Part shown: positions 27,933-37,120 of the stretch, piece by piece
How positions within the stretch are numbered: the stretch's first letter is position 1
Layout: each line of letters begins with the position of its first letter
Origin: Pseudomonadota bacterium
Lineage (GTDB): Bacteria; Pseudomonadota; Gammaproteobacteria; Burkholderiales; Rhodocyclaceae
DNA: 64,000 nt
Assembly (NCBI GenBank): GCA_026399515.1
Contig: JAPLQT010000122.1
Span: 1-64,000 of the forward strand
Direction: 5' to 3'
Made by a program: the position numbers and the translations under genes
Notes under the pieces: model-generated
What the model saw: only the letters and a program-made list of their open reading frames with translations
Told to the model about the DNA's origin: nothing
Databases searched by the model: none

Positions 27933-28440
27933 GCTCATCAAGAACCGCGACATCGTCGAAGACAACTGGAAGGTGTTGACACTCGCAGCCAACGACACGC
28001 CGGAAACCGTCAAGCTGCCGGTCGGACCGCTGCTGGTGCCGCTGTCGGTATGGCGTGCGCGCAGGGCCGAACTGGTTCGCCGCGAATGGGAACAGCACGA
28101 TCCGCTCGGCGTCTGGCTTGCGCCTGAGGACGATCCCGCCGACATTGCCGCCGACCTGGATGATTTCAGCGTTATCGCCATTCACTTTCCGCTTGCCGCC
28201 GATGGCCGCGGCTATTCCATCGCCACCCTGTTGCGCACGCGTTTCGGCTACCGGGGGGAGTTGCGTGCCTTCGGCGACGTGGGCCGGGATCATCTCCACT
28301 ATCTCCATCGAGTGGGCTTCGACGCGTTCGTGGTCAAGCAGCCGGAACTGGCGATCGCCAGCCTCGACGATTTCTCCGAGGCCTACCAGGCGGCCGCCAA
28401 CCAGCCCTTGCCGCTGTTCCGACGAACGCTGACAGCCTGA
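27925..28440 (+). CDS. DUF934 protein of the sulfite-reduction operon
   Basis: A 171-residue member of DUF934, a family restricted mainly to proteobacterial cysI neighbourhoods. Typical blocks are LIKNRDIVEDNWKVL, LPVGPLLVPLSVW, FPLAADGRGYSIATLLR and GDVGRDHLHYLHRVGFDAF. It has been proposed as an accessory to sulfite reductase, but the biochemical role is not established. The ATG lies inside the cysI 3' end (eight-base overlap) with GGAAG upstream, so translation is probably coupled. Confidence 0.93.
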   Translation: MAKLIKNRDIVEDNWKVLTLAANDTPETVKLPVGPLLVPLSVWRARRAELVRREWEQHDPLGVWLAPEDDPADIAADLDDFSVIAIHFPLAADGRGYSIATLLRTRFGYRGELRAFGDVGRDHLHYLHRVGFDAFVVKQPELAIASLDDFSEAYQAAANQPLPLFRRTLTA

Positions 28441-28450
28441 GAAGAACCAC

Positions 28451-29167
28451 ATGACCATCCTTGCGGAAGATCCGGCGCTGATCAACAGCGTCGCGGAAAA
28501 GACCGTCCTGCTCCGGCATAGACTGGCGGAAATCGCCACGGATTTAGCGCCGGCGGTGTTCGCCAACAGTCTCGGCGCCGAGGATATGGTACTGACCGAT
28601 CTCATCGTCACCGGCAAGCTCGACATCGAGATATTCTCGCTCGACACCGGTCGCTTGCCGGCGGAGACCTACGCCCTGATGAGCCGCCTGAGCCGCCATT
28701 ACGGCCTGACTTTGAAGCTCTATTACCCGCGTCACGAACTGGTCGAGACCTATACGCGATCACATGGCATCAACGGGTTCTATGATTCCGTGGAACTGCG
28801 CAAGGGCTGCTGCCATGCCCGCAAGGTCGAGCCGCTACAGCGCGCGCTGGCCGGTAAAAAGGCCTGGATCACCGGGCTGCGCGCCGACCAGGCGGCCACT
28901 CGTGCCGGGGTCGCGCAACGGGAATTCGACAACACGAACCAGTTGGAAAAATTCAACCCGCTGGCCGAATGGAGCGAGCGCGAAGTCTGGGCGTACATCC
29001 ACGCCAACGACGTGCCTTACAACAAGCTGCACGATCAACATTATCCGAGCATAGGCTGCGCCCCGTGTACCCGCGCCGTTGCCGTGGGCGAGGATGTTCG
29101 CGCAGGGCGTTGGTGGTGGGAAGACCCTGCAACCAAGGAATGCGGATTACACATCAAACGCGCCTGA
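28451..29167 (+). CDS. cysH: Assimilatory APS/PAPS reductase
   Basis: A 238-residue reductase of the CysH family. The PP-loop-like region is NSLGAEDMVLTDLI. Both cysteine pairs of the iron-sulfur type are present: KGCCHARKVEPL and CAPCTRAVAVG; these ligate a [4Fe-4S] cluster and mark the enzymes that use APS (adenylylsulfate). It would reduce APS from CysDN to sulfite with thioredoxin, bypassing the APS kinase, and no cysC domain is seen in the operon. It starts ten bases after the DUF934 gene. Confidence 0.95.
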   Translation: MTILAEDPALINSVAEKTVLLRHRLAEIATDLAPAVFANSLGAEDMVLTDLIVTGKLDIEIFSLDTGRLPAETYALMSRLSRHYGLTLKLYYPRHELVETYTRSHGINGFYDSVELRKGCCHARKVEPLQRALAGKKAWITGLRADQAATRAGVAQREFDNTNQLEKFNPLAEWSEREVWAYIHANDVPYNKLHDQHYPSIGCAPCTRAVAVGEDVRAGRWWWEDPATKECGLHIKRA

Positions 29168-29178
29168 AGAAACCCATC

Positions 29179-30099
29179 ATGACGACATCACTGCTGACAC
29201 GCCCGACGCTATCCCACCTCGACTGGCTCGAGGCAGAAGCCATCCACATCCTGCGCGAAGTCGCGGGCCAATGCGCGAACCCGGTGCTGCTGTTTTCCGG
29301 CGGCAAGGACTCGATCTGCCTGCTGCGCCTGGCGGAGAAGGCGTTTCGCCCCGGCCGATTCCCCTTTCCCTTGCTGCACATCGACACCGGCCACAACTAT
29401 TCCGAGGTCACCGATTTCCGCGACCGGCGCGCGGCGGAGCTCGGCGAACGGTTGCTGGTGCGCTCGGTGGAAGACTCGATGCGGCGCGGCAGCGTGGTGC
29501 TGAAGACACCGGGCGAGTCGCGCAACAAGCACCAGTCGGTGACCCTGCTCGAAGCCATCGAGGAATTCGGCTTCGATGCCTGCATCGGCGGCGCTCGCCG
29601 CGACGAGGAGAAAGCGCGCGCCAAGGAGCGCATTTTTTCCTTCCGCGACGAATTCGGACTATGGGATCCGAAGAACCAGCGGCCGGAGCTCTGGGATCTC
29701 TATAACGCCCGCACCCACCGGGGCGAGAACATCCGCGTCTTCCCGATATCCAACTGGACCGAGTTGGACGTGTGGCAATACATCCTGCGCGAGCGCCTCG
29801 AACTGCCCTCGATCTACTTCGCCCACCGGCGGCCGGTGGTACGCAGGAAAGGCCTGCTCCAGCCGGTCACGCCGCTGACACCCGCGAAGCCGGATGATGT
29901 CGTGGAGACGCTCAGCGTGCGCTTTCGCACCGTCGGCGACATCACCTGCACCGCGCCGGTCGAATCGGCTGCCGCCAGCCTGGCCGAGATCATCGCCGAA
30001 ACCGCCACCACCACCATCACCGAACGCGGCGCCACCCGGCTCGACGACCAGACCTCCGATGCTTCGATGGAGCTGCGCAAGAAAGAGGGATATTTCTGA
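29179..30099 (+). CDS. cysD: Sulfate adenylyltransferase subunit 2
   Basis: A 306-residue ATP sulfurylase catalytic subunit that forms APS from sulfate and ATP. The PP-loop is LLFSGGKDSICLLRLA; further hallmarks are LHIDTGHNYSEVTDFRD, FDACIGGARRDEEKARAKER and SNWTELDVWQYI. The ATG at 29179 is chosen by homology; a longer frame starts inside cysH. Its stop overlaps the cysN start by one base (TGATG), typical of the CysDN complex. Confidence 0.97.
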   Translation: MTTSLLTRPTLSHLDWLEAEAIHILREVAGQCANPVLLFSGGKDSICLLRLAEKAFRPGRFPFPLLHIDTGHNYSEVTDFRDRRAAELGERLLVRSVEDSMRRGSVVLKTPGESRNKHQSVTLLEAIEEFGFDACIGGARRDEEKARAKERIFSFRDEFGLWDPKNQRPELWDLYNARTHRGENIRVFPISNWTELDVWQYILRERLELPSIYFAHRRPVVRRKGLLQPVTPLTPAKPDDVVETLSVRFRTVGDITCTAPVESAAASLAEIIAETATTTITERGATRLDDQTSDASMELRKKEGYF

Positions 30100-31388
30100 T
30101 GAACGCCCCGCAACGTCTGCCTGAACTCGACAACGGACTGCTGCGCTTCCTGACCTGCGGCAGCGTGGACGACGGCAAGAGCACCCTGATCGGCCGCCTG
30201 CTTTACGACTCCAAGTCCATTCTCGCCGATACGCTGCACGCCATCGGTCGAACCTCCAAACAGCGCGGGCTCGACGCGCCGGACTTGTCGCTGCTCACCG
30301 ACGGCCTGCAAGCCGAGCGCGAGCAGGGCATCACCATCGATGTCGCCTACCGCTACTTCACCACCGGCACGCGCAAGTACATCATTGCCGATGCGCCGGG
30401 ACACGAGCAGTACACCCGCAACATGGTGACGGCCGCGTCGACGGCCGACCTCGCCATCATCCTGGTCGATGCGCGCAAGGGCGTGCTGACCCAGACGCGG
30501 CGTCATTCAACCATCGCTCACTTAATGGGCATTCCGCACCTGCTGGTGGCGGTGAACAAGATGGACCTGGTCGGCTACCAACAAGAGGTATTCCAGCGCA
30601 TCCGCGCCGACTATCGCGACTTCGCGCGCAAGCTGGGTATCGCCGAGGTCAGCTTCATCCCGATCTCGGCCTTGAACGGCGATATGATCGTGGAACGCGG
30701 GGACCGGCTCGGCTGGTATTTCGGTCCGACCCTGCTGGAGATTCTCGAAGAAGTTTCCACCGACCGCACCGAGTCGGCGACCCATGAGGGGCGATTCCGC
30801 TTTCCCGTGCAGTACGTCTGCCGACCTCAGCAGGCCGAAGATCCGGCCTTGCACGACTACCGCGGTTTCATGGGGCGCATCGAATCCGGCGAGATCGCCG
30901 TCGGCGACGAGGTGACCCATCTGCCGTCGAATCTGAAGACGCGCATCAAGGATATCCAGATCGCCGGTCAGTCCTTGTCCGTGGCTTTTGCCGAGCAATC
31001 AATTACGCTGCTGCTGGCGGACGAGATCGATATCTCGCGCGGCGACATGCTGTTCAACAGCGCGGCGGTGCCGGCGACGCGCAGCTCGATCAGCGCCCAT
31101 CTTTGCTGGCTGTCGGAAACGCCTCTCGATCGCCAGAGGACTTACCTGGTGCGGCACACCACGCGCTCGGTCAAGGCGAAGCTGGCCAGCATAGACAGCC
31201 GGCTGAATATCGCCACGCTGGAACACGAAGACGCAACCGGCCTGGTTATGAACGACATCGCCCGGGTGACGCTGCGGCTGGCCCAGCCGCTGTTTGCCGA
31301 CAGCTATGCGGAGAACCGGGTCACCGGCGCCTTCATCGTCATCGATGAATCGAGCAATAACACTGTCGCCGCCGGGATGATTCTCTAG
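30099..31388 (+). CDS. cysN: Sulfate adenylyltransferase subunit 1 (GTPase)
   Basis: A 429-residue EF-Tu-like GTPase that drives CysD. The G1 loop is GSVDDGKSTLIGRLLYD, G2 GITIDVAYRYF, G3 DAPGHEQYTRN and G4 VNKMDLVG; beta-barrel domains 2 and 3 follow. Length fits a CysN without a fused CysC kinase (which would be about 630), consistent with the APS-type CysH. It is the last gene of the operon and is convergent with the acylase gene. Confidence 0.97.
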   Translation: MNAPQRLPELDNGLLRFLTCGSVDDGKSTLIGRLLYDSKSILADTLHAIGRTSKQRGLDAPDLSLLTDGLQAEREQGITIDVAYRYFTTGTRKYIIADAPGHEQYTRNMVTAASTADLAIILVDARKGVLTQTRRHSTIAHLMGIPHLLVAVNKMDLVGYQQEVFQRIRADYRDFARKLGIAEVSFIPISALNGDMIVERGDRLGWYFGPTLLEILEEVSTDRTESATHEGRFRFPVQYVCRPQQAEDPALHDYRGFMGRIESGEIAVGDEVTHLPSNLKTRIKDIQIAGQSLSVAFAEQSITLLLADEIDISRGDMLFNSAAVPATRSSISAHLCWLSETPLDRQRTYLVRHTTRSVKAKLASIDSRLNIATLEHEDATGLVMNDIARVTLRLAQPLFADSYAENRVTGAFIVIDESSNNTVAAGMIL

Positions 31389-31462
31389 GTTGCGTTGATT
31401 CGTGCTGCCGGACCGATGTCTGTCGGAAGCGCGGGCGGGGGATGAGCGTTATCCCGCCAAGT

Positions 31463-33895
31463 TCAAGGCGAGAGCACGACTCGTGATTTCGCGTTGGCCT
31501 CGGCCTGGCGCGGGTTGAACCACCAGGGCCGGCGTTGACCCGCCGCCCAAAGCTTCGCCTGGTCGTTCTGATGGGCCTGGAAGAGGCGCTCGCTGACGCC
31601 ACCCGCGAGTATCGCCTCGATCTTGTCGGGGTCACCAAAGTCCACGACGAGCTGCATCGAGGCGAAGTACTTGACGTCAAAAAACTTCTGGAAATCATAG
31701 ACGCCGCGGTTGAGGGTTTCGCCGCTGCCGGACCGCTCCAGCGTGAAGCCGCCCAGCAGTTCCTGCCCCGCGCCCTCGCGGCGCAGCGGACTGACGAAAC
31801 GCAAGGTGTGCGCCTTGCCCCAGAGCCATGCGGATGGATCCTTGCCCTGCGCCGCTTCGAGCGTGGCGCGGGCGCGCGGCGCCGCGCCGCGGATGACGTC
31901 GGCGAGCGTTTCGCGACGATCGGGCGTGCGCACATCGTCGAACCATGCGGAATCGGGCGTCGCCACCAGCGCATCGAAGCGCTGCTGCCAGAAGTACCAT
32001 GTCGATAGCATTTCCTTCGCCAGCTCGTCGCCCAGTTTGTCGCTGAAAGTGCCGAGCGCGATTTCGCGATAGAGCGCCTGGTAGATCAGCGGCGCCGCCT
32101 GATCGGCGCGATCCACGCCATCCCATTTTTCCAGGATGGCGGCGAGATCGCGCTGGGCCGGATCGTCCTTGAGCGCCGCGACGATGGCCGGGCGCAGTTT
32201 GTCGCTCTGCAGATTGCGGTCGTCGTGCATCAGCTTCCAGTGATCGTCCACGGTCATCTGCTTGCCTGCCCCCAGCACCTGGCCTATACGCGTGTAGCGA
32301 TAGTTCGGCGCCACGTAGGTGGTGTAGTACCACGGGAAGTCTTGCGGCCGGGTGTCGTGGTTGGCCGTGCCGACCCAGGCCCGCGCCGGGTTGATCATGC
32401 CAGGCATGCGGTCCTTGGGGATGAAGCCGGTCCAGTCGTCGCTGCCGTCAGTCGCCGGCAGGCGCGGATAGCCGCCGTCGGCTCCGGCGCGTATCGGCAC
32501 TGCGCCAGTGGCGCGGTGGGCGATAGTTCCCTGGTCGTCGGCGAAGACGAAGTTGAACATCATCAGGTCGATCTTCTGTACTTCGCGATCGAACGCCGCC
32601 GCGTCGGCGGCCGTCAACAAGCCTTCGATGCCGGTCACCGGCGCCAGCACTTCGGCGTCGGTCGAGCGCAGCACCAGCAGCTTGTCGCCCTTCGGCCACA
32701 GGCCGGGATGGTCGGTGATCACCGGCCCGTGCTTGGTGTAGCGCAGCTTGAGCGGATGCTCGCGAAAACCGCCTTCCGCAGCCTTGTCCTTGATCCGGAT
32801 CGACTCGGTCACCACTTCGAACGGCAAGCTGCGCCCGGCGTCGAGATAGCGCGTGGCGTCGGCGGGATCGAGGGTCTCGACGTACAAGTCCTGGACATCG
32901 CCATAGGCATTGGTGACGCCGAAGGCCACATGCCGGGTGCGGCCGACGAGGATGCCCGGCATGCCCGGCAGCGCGGCGCCGACCACCTGGATGTCGGGCG
33001 AAAACAGGCCCACCGGATGCCAGGTGCCCGGCAGCATGCGGTTGTCCAGATGCGGATCGTTGGAGACCATGGCCTTGCCCGAAGCGCTGCGGGACGGCCC
33101 CACGGCCCAGTTGTTCGAGCCCAGTCCCTGGTGGTTGAGGGTCTCCGGCGCTATCGCCAGATCGCTCCAATCGACATCGAGTTTTGCCCAGTCGGTGCGG
33201 ACAGCGGGAGCCTGATTGGACGAGCTACGTGCCGTCCAGTCGGGGTTGCCGGTCAGCGGAAAAATTTCGCGGGCGCGATCGAAGCCCAGCTTGTCGATCA
33301 GTTTCTGCGCGACGATTTCGGCGGTGAAATTGGTGGCGTGGGTGTAATGCACATAGTGGATCAGTGCGATCAGGTCGGCGACGCTCCATGGCTTCGGCAC
33401 CAGACCCGCCGCCTTCAGTTCGATCGGATGCTCCGTTCGGTAGCCTTCGACATACGCATTGACGCCATCCACGTAATTCTGGAAAAAGGCGCGCGCGGCA
33501 GGATCCAGCTTGAGGGCGTGGAGGTCGCCGTTGCGGCGTATGCCCAGCACCCGCATGCGTATGTCCGAGGGCAGCGCGTCGGCGCCGAAGGTCGCGGCGA
33601 GTTCGCCGCGCCAGGTGGCCCGAAACAATTCCATTTGCATAAGCCTGTTCTGTGCGGTGACGAAGCCCTGGGCGCGGATCAGATCGGGCGTGTTGGCCGC
33701 AAAGATATACGGTACGCCGAGTTCGTCGCACAGTATCGTCACCGGCGCGGTGAGGCCGGGGAGTTTCATATTGCCATCCACTTGCGGATGGCCGGCGGAG
33801 CGTACCATCAGATAGGCACCGATCGCCGCGACGACGATCAAGGCCAGCAGTCCGAGCACGGACCACTTCAGGATATTAAGCGGCGACTTTTTCAT
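31463..33895 (-). CDS. Penicillin acylase family protein (N-acyl amide hydrolase)
   Basis: An 810-residue Ntn-hydrolase precursor. An N-terminal signal/anchor (ILKWSVLGLLALIVVAAIGA) targets it to the periplasm. The alpha region includes GVPYIFAANTPDLIRAQGFV; the autoprocessing site is G259-S260 in GLGSNNWAVGPSRS, leaving Ser260 as the N-terminal nucleophile of the beta chain; MVSNDPHLDNRMLPGTWH follows. Family members hydrolyse penicillins, acyl-homoserine lactones or other N-acyl amides; the substrate is not predictable. It lies between cysN and sbp on the opposite strand. Confidence 0.9.
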   Translation of the reverse strand: MKKSPLNILKWSVLGLLALIVVAAIGAYLMVRSAGHPQVDGNMKLPGLTAPVTILCDELGVPYIFAANTPDLIRAQGFVTAQNRLMQMELFRATWRGELAATFGADALPSDIRMRVLGIRRNGDLHALKLDPAARAFFQNYVDGVNAYVEGYRTEHPIELKAAGLVPKPWSVADLIALIHYVHYTHATNFTAEIVAQKLIDKLGFDRAREIFPLTGNPDWTARSSSNQAPAVRTDWAKLDVDWSDLAIAPETLNHQGLGSNNWAVGPSRSASGKAMVSNDPHLDNRMLPGTWHPVGLFSPDIQVVGAALPGMPGILVGRTRHVAFGVTNAYGDVQDLYVETLDPADATRYLDAGRSLPFEVVTESIRIKDKAAEGGFREHPLKLRYTKHGPVITDHPGLWPKGDKLLVLRSTDAEVLAPVTGIEGLLTAADAAAFDREVQKIDLMMFNFVFADDQGTIAHRATGAVPIRAGADGGYPRLPATDGSDDWTGFIPKDRMPGMINPARAWVGTANHDTRPQDFPWYYTTYVAPNYRYTRIGQVLGAGKQMTVDDHWKLMHDDRNLQSDKLRPAIVAALKDDPAQRDLAAILEKWDGVDRADQAAPLIYQALYREIALGTFSDKLGDELAKEMLSTWYFWQQRFDALVATPDSAWFDDVRTPDRRETLADVIRGAAPRARATLEAAQGKDPSAWLWGKAHTLRFVSPLRREGAGQELLGGFTLERSGSGETLNRGVYDFQKFFDVKYFASMQLVVDFGDPDKIEAILAGGVSERLFQAHQNDQAKLWAAGQRRPWWFNPRQAEANAKSRVVLSP

Positions 33896-34022
33896 AATGT
33901 CCTCGGGTCAAGGGCGGCGCATATGCGCTCTTGTTATATCGATGTGAAAATCAATTCGTTCTATTAATAACGGGCTGATCCTAGACTGCCGACTTCGCCA
34001 AATCCAAACTACGGAGAGTCCC
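33896..34022. promoter_or_regulatory. Divergent promoter region, acylase and sbp
   Basis: A 127-base AT-rich gap between divergent starts. It contains ATTCGTTCTATTAATAACG at 33954-33972, which shares TTCGTTC..TAT with the cysI promoter region at 26181-26195. A GGAG-type site (ACGGAGAGTCCC) precedes the sbp ATG. Confidence 0.3.
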
Positions 34023-35024
34023 ATGTACCGCAAGTTCTTGAGCGCCTTGATCGCGGCAGTGGCGCTGCTGACCGCCGCCACGGCAGGCGCCGATACTACC
34101 CTGCTCAACGTTTCCTACGATCCGACCCGCGAACTGTATCAGGAATTCAACGCCGCATTTGCCAAGCACTGGAAGGCCAAGAGCGGCGAGACCGTAACCA
34201 TCAAGCAGTCCCACGGCGGCTCCGGCAAGCAGGCGCGCGCGGTGATCGACGGTCTCGAAGCCGACGTGGTGACGCTGGCGCTGGCCTACGACATCGATGC
34301 CATCGCCGACAAGGCTAGGCTGTTGCCGGCCGACTGGCAGATGCGCCTGCCGCACAACGCCTCGCCCTATACTTCGACCATCGTTTTCCTGGTGCGCAAG
34401 GGCAACCCGAAAGGCATCAAGGATTGGGGCGACCTGGTCAAGCCGGGCATCGGCGTGATCACGCCGAATCCGAAGACCTCAGGCGGCGCCCGCTGGAATT
34501 ATCTGGCGGCCTGGGCTTACGCGCTGAAGCAGCCGGGCGGCAACGAGGTTAAGGCCAAGGAATTCGTCGCCAAGCTGTATGCCAATGTGCCGGTGCTCGA
34601 TTCGGGCGCGCGCGGCTCCACCGTGACCTTCGTCGAACGCGGTATCGGCGACGTGCTGCTGGCCTGGGAAAACGAAGCCTATCTGGCGGTCAAGGAACTC
34701 GGCCCCGACAAAGTCGAGATCGTCACGCCTTCGCTGTCGATCCTGGCCGAGCCACCGGTCAGCGTGGTGGATAAAGTCGTCGACAAGCGCGGCACGCGCA
34801 AACTGGCGCAAGCCTATCTCGACTACCTGTATACCCCGGAAGGTCAGGAGATCGCCGGCAAGAATTACTACCGGCCGATCGACAAGGCCATTGCCGCCAA
34901 GTTTGCCAAGCAGTTGGCCGGCATCAAGCTGATCACCATCGACGAGGTCTTCGGAGGCTGGCAGAAAGCCCAGAAAACCCACTTCGAAGATGGCGGCAGT
35001 TTCGACCAGATCTACCACCGCTAG
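34023..35024 (+). CDS. sbp: Periplasmic sulfate-binding protein
   Basis: A 333-residue binding protein with signal peptide ([18 protein letters not shown]). Family blocks: [65 protein letters not shown] and [20 protein letters not shown] (each within one stretch of the protein). It captures sulfate or thiosulfate for CysTWA. The next gene, an EAL-like protein, starts 34 bases downstream, and cysT follows after a repeat. Confidence 0.95.
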   Translation: MYRKFLSALIAAVALLTAATAGADTTLLNVSYDPTRELYQEFNAAFAKHWKAKSGETVTIKQSHGGSGKQARAVIDGLEADVVTLALAYDIDAIADKARLLPADWQMRLPHNASPYTSTIVFLVRKGNPKGIKDWGDLVKPGIGVITPNPKTSGGARWNYLAAWAYALKQPGGNEVKAKEFVAKLYANVPVLDSGARGSTVTFVERGIGDVLLAWENEAYLAVKELGPDKVEIVTPSLSILAEPPVSVVDKVVDKRGTRKLAQAYLDYLYTPEGQEIAGKNYYRPIDKAIAAKFAKQLAGIKLITIDEVFGGWQKAQKTHFEDGGSFDQIYHR

Positions 35025-35058
35025 ACCGAAATCGCAGGCTGTCGTACATCGAATTGTC

Positions 35059-35877
35059 ATGTCCTTCAACGCCGCCGCTCTGGGCCGTTTGATCACCGGC
35101 CTGCGGCGCGCCCTGCCTGAGATCACCGGGCTGCAACTGACGCCGACCCGGCAGGTGGTCGGCAAGTTCTACGGCAGCTACATCGCCACGGCATTCCAGC
35201 CGTGGCGGCGGCCGACGGATCGCGGCGTCTTCGCCTGGGAGGCATACGCCCGCTCGCATTCGAAAAGCGGCGCGGACCAGTCGCCGGGACTGCTGTTCGC
35301 CGACGCGGTGGTGGATAGCGATCTGGTGGCCCTCGACCGACTGTGCCGCACCGTGCATGCGCTCAACTACTTTGCACGCGGCGAATCGGCGCAGCCGCTG
35401 GTGCTGAATGTCGATACGCGGCTACTGCACGCAGTCCCGGAAAAACACGGCGAGTTCTTCGGCAAGGTGCTGGCCATGCTCGACGTCGCGCCGCAACGCA
35501 TCATCATCGACATCAATACCACGCGGGTATTCGATTTGAGCCGGCTGCGGCAGATCATCGCGAGTTATCGCCGCAACGGTTTCGCTGTCGCGGTCAGTGC
35601 CGAAAGTGTGATTCACGCCCGCTCGGTGGCCCATCTGCTGCTTCCCGACTTGCTTGTCCTGGATGCTTCCGGGTTCAACACGGACAACCTGCTTCAGCAT
35701 GCCGCTTTGCTGGTCCGGGACGGCATCCGCGTCGGAGTCAAGCATATCGAAACCTCGGCGCATCTGGATGCTGCTCTTGCCGCGGGAGTCGAATGCGTCA
35801 AAGGTTACCTGCTGGATGCGCCTACCAGTGAACGCCGGACAATTCCATCCGCGCAAGGATCGATTGAGTGCGTTTGA
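35059..35877 (+). CDS. Degenerate EAL-domain protein in the sulfate transport locus
   Basis: A 272-residue protein with the EAL (c-di-GMP phosphodiesterase) fold but not its catalytic residues. The EAL signature itself reads WEAYARSHS; the metal-ligand Asp-Asp motif (DDFG) is replaced by AVSAES, the T-E-S strand by IDINTTRV, K-I-D by LVLDASG and the E-G-V-E loop by VKHIETS; the terminal QGY becomes VKGYLLDAP. It is thus likely a c-di-GMP- or protein-binding effector rather than a hydrolase. Starting at ATG 35059, 34 bases after sbp on the same strand, it appears to be part of that transcript. A regulatory role for sulfate uptake is inferred only from position. Confidence 0.75.
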   Translation: MSFNAAALGRLITGLRRALPEITGLQLTPTRQVVGKFYGSYIATAFQPWRRPTDRGVFAWEAYARSHSKSGADQSPGLLFADAVVDSDLVALDRLCRTVHALNYFARGESAQPLVLNVDTRLLHAVPEKHGEFFGKVLAMLDVAPQRIIIDINTTRVFDLSRLRQIIASYRRNGFAVAVSAESVIHARSVAHLLLPDLLVLDASGFNTDNLLQHAALLVRDGIRVGVKHIETSAHLDAALAAGVECVKGYLLDAPTSERRTIPSAQGSIECV

Positions 35878-36145
35878 ATAGGTGGTTGGAACAGCCAGTT
35901 CCGGTAGTTCAAACAAGAAGCGGAATGAGCGGTTGCACGAGCGCTGACACGGGGTCTCGCTTCGTCTCCCGGTGCTGGGGGACGCACATATCGCCGAATC
36001 GAGACTCCGTGCCAGCGCGTGACTCGGCTGGGGTCGGTTTTTATCAAAAACAAGCACGAGGATCACAGCAAGGCCTGGGGAGTCTGCCCGACCGATATGT
36101 GCGCCTTTTGCACCGGGAGGGCGAGCAAACTCCCCGGACCTTGCC
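35869..36145 (+). repeat. 277-bp nested-hairpin repeat, copy B
   Basis: Second copy of the element at 22137-22414, same orientation. Main arms: 35941-35959 with 36000-36018 (GCGCTGACACGGGGTCTCG and its imperfect complement) and the terminal CAAGGCCTGGGGAG/CTCCCCGGACCTTG pair. Several differences from copy A fall within stem positions, some becoming G-T wobbles and some mismatches. The first eight bases overlap the 3' end of the EAL-like gene. It separates the sbp/EAL genes from cysT. Confidence 0.85.
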
Positions 36146-36328
36146 CTCCAGACCAACGCTCACCAACGCATCCTCATTGATTGCGCGCGAATTGTTCGAG
36201 GTGTAAGCCGGGCATAGTCAGAGGTAGCACCTCGTTATTCACTATTGTTATAACCAAAGTGGAAATCGGTATTTCCTGCTTATGACGCAACTGGCCATAA
36301 TCCGCCCGGACTAATTAGGAATTCTGAT
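36146..36328. promoter_or_regulatory. cysT leader region
   Basis: An AT-rich gap after the repeat that likely carries a separate promoter for cysTWA. It contains TTATTCACTATTGTTATAACC near 36234, which includes half-site-like TTATTC elements reminiscent of CysB sites, and AGGAATT eight or so bases before the original ATG at 36329. No precise promoter assigned. Confidence 0.3.
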
Positions 36329-36375
36329 ATGGCTTCTGGCTCCGGTCTCCTCACTCGCCACAGCGTGCTTCCCCA
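36329..36375 (+). pseudogene. Out-of-frame N-terminal remnant of cysT
   Basis: From an ATG at 36329 preceded by AGGA, the frame reads [15 protein letters not shown], the usual cytoplasmic start of CysT proteins. It should continue into G-F-G-x-x-L-G-F-T..., the first membrane helix, but instead meets [13 protein letters not shown] coded in another frame from 36376. The distance of 77 bases from this ATG to the ATG at 36406 compares with about 135 expected, so roughly 58 bases, including the codons for TM1, are missing. Confidence 0.7.
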
Positions 36376-36405
36376 CTGTCGGCAACCTTCTTCAAGACCG
36401 CGACG

Positions 36406-37119
36406 ATGGGCTGGCCGGCCTTCTGGGAAGCGGTGACGGCGCCGCGCGTGGTGGCGTCGCTGCGCCTGACCTTCGGCGCCTCGCTGATCGCCGCATCCAT
36501 CAATGCGGTCTTCGGCCTGCTGGTGGCCTGGGTGCTGGTGCGCTACGACTTCTTCGGCAAGAAGCTGGTGGATGCCTTGGTCGATCTGCCTTTCGCCCTG
36601 CCGACCGCCGTGGCCGGCATCGCCCTGACCGCACTCTACGCCGGCAACGGATTGATAGGCGGCCTGCTCGAACCCTACGGCATCAAGGTGGCATTCACTC
36701 CAGTCGGCATCACCGTGGCGCTGACCTTCATCGGACTGCCCTTCGTCGTCCGCACCGTGCAGCCCGTCCTGGAAGATCTGGAATTGGAACTGGAGGAAGC
36801 GGCCGCCTGTCTCGGCGCCAGCCGCCTGCAAACCTTTCAGCGCGTCATCCTGCCGGCCATAGGCCCGGCCCTGCTGACCGGATTCGCCCTGGCCCTGGCG
36901 CGCGCCATCGGCGAGTATGGCTCGGTCGTCTTCATCGCCGGCAACATGCCGATGATCTCGGAAATCGCTCCCTTGCTGATCATCACCAAGCTGGAACAAT
37001 ACGACTATGCCGGTGCCACCGCCATCGCCGTGGTGATGCTGATCATATCCTTCGTGCTGCTGTTCGCCATCAATGCCTTGCAGTGGTGGAGCCGCCGCCG
37101 AAGCGGGAAAGGCGACTGA
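36406..37119 (+). CDS. cysT: Sulfate ABC transporter permease CysT, lacking the first TM
   Basis: A 237-residue readable remainder of CysT (CysU), normally about 275-280 residues. Conserved pieces: [53 protein letters not shown], the ABC-docking EAA loop [20 protein letters not shown] and [14 protein letters not shown]. About five membrane segments remain. The N-terminal helix is missing because of a deletion with a frame shift just upstream (see 36329-36375). The 3' part is intact and well conserved, and cysW follows after one base, so loss must be recent, or internal initiation at this ATG still yields a working protein, or the deletion is a sequence error. Confidence 0.85.
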   Translation: MGWPAFWEAVTAPRVVASLRLTFGASLIAASINAVFGLLVAWVLVRYDFFGKKLVDALVDLPFALPTAVAGIALTALYAGNGLIGGLLEPYGIKVAFTPVGITVALTFIGLPFVVRTVQPVLEDLELELEEAAACLGASRLQTFQRVILPAIGPALLTGFALALARAIGEYGSVVFIAGNMPMISEIAPLLIITKLEQYDYAGATAIAVVMLIISFVLLFAINALQWWSRRRSGKGD

Positions 37120-37120
37120 G

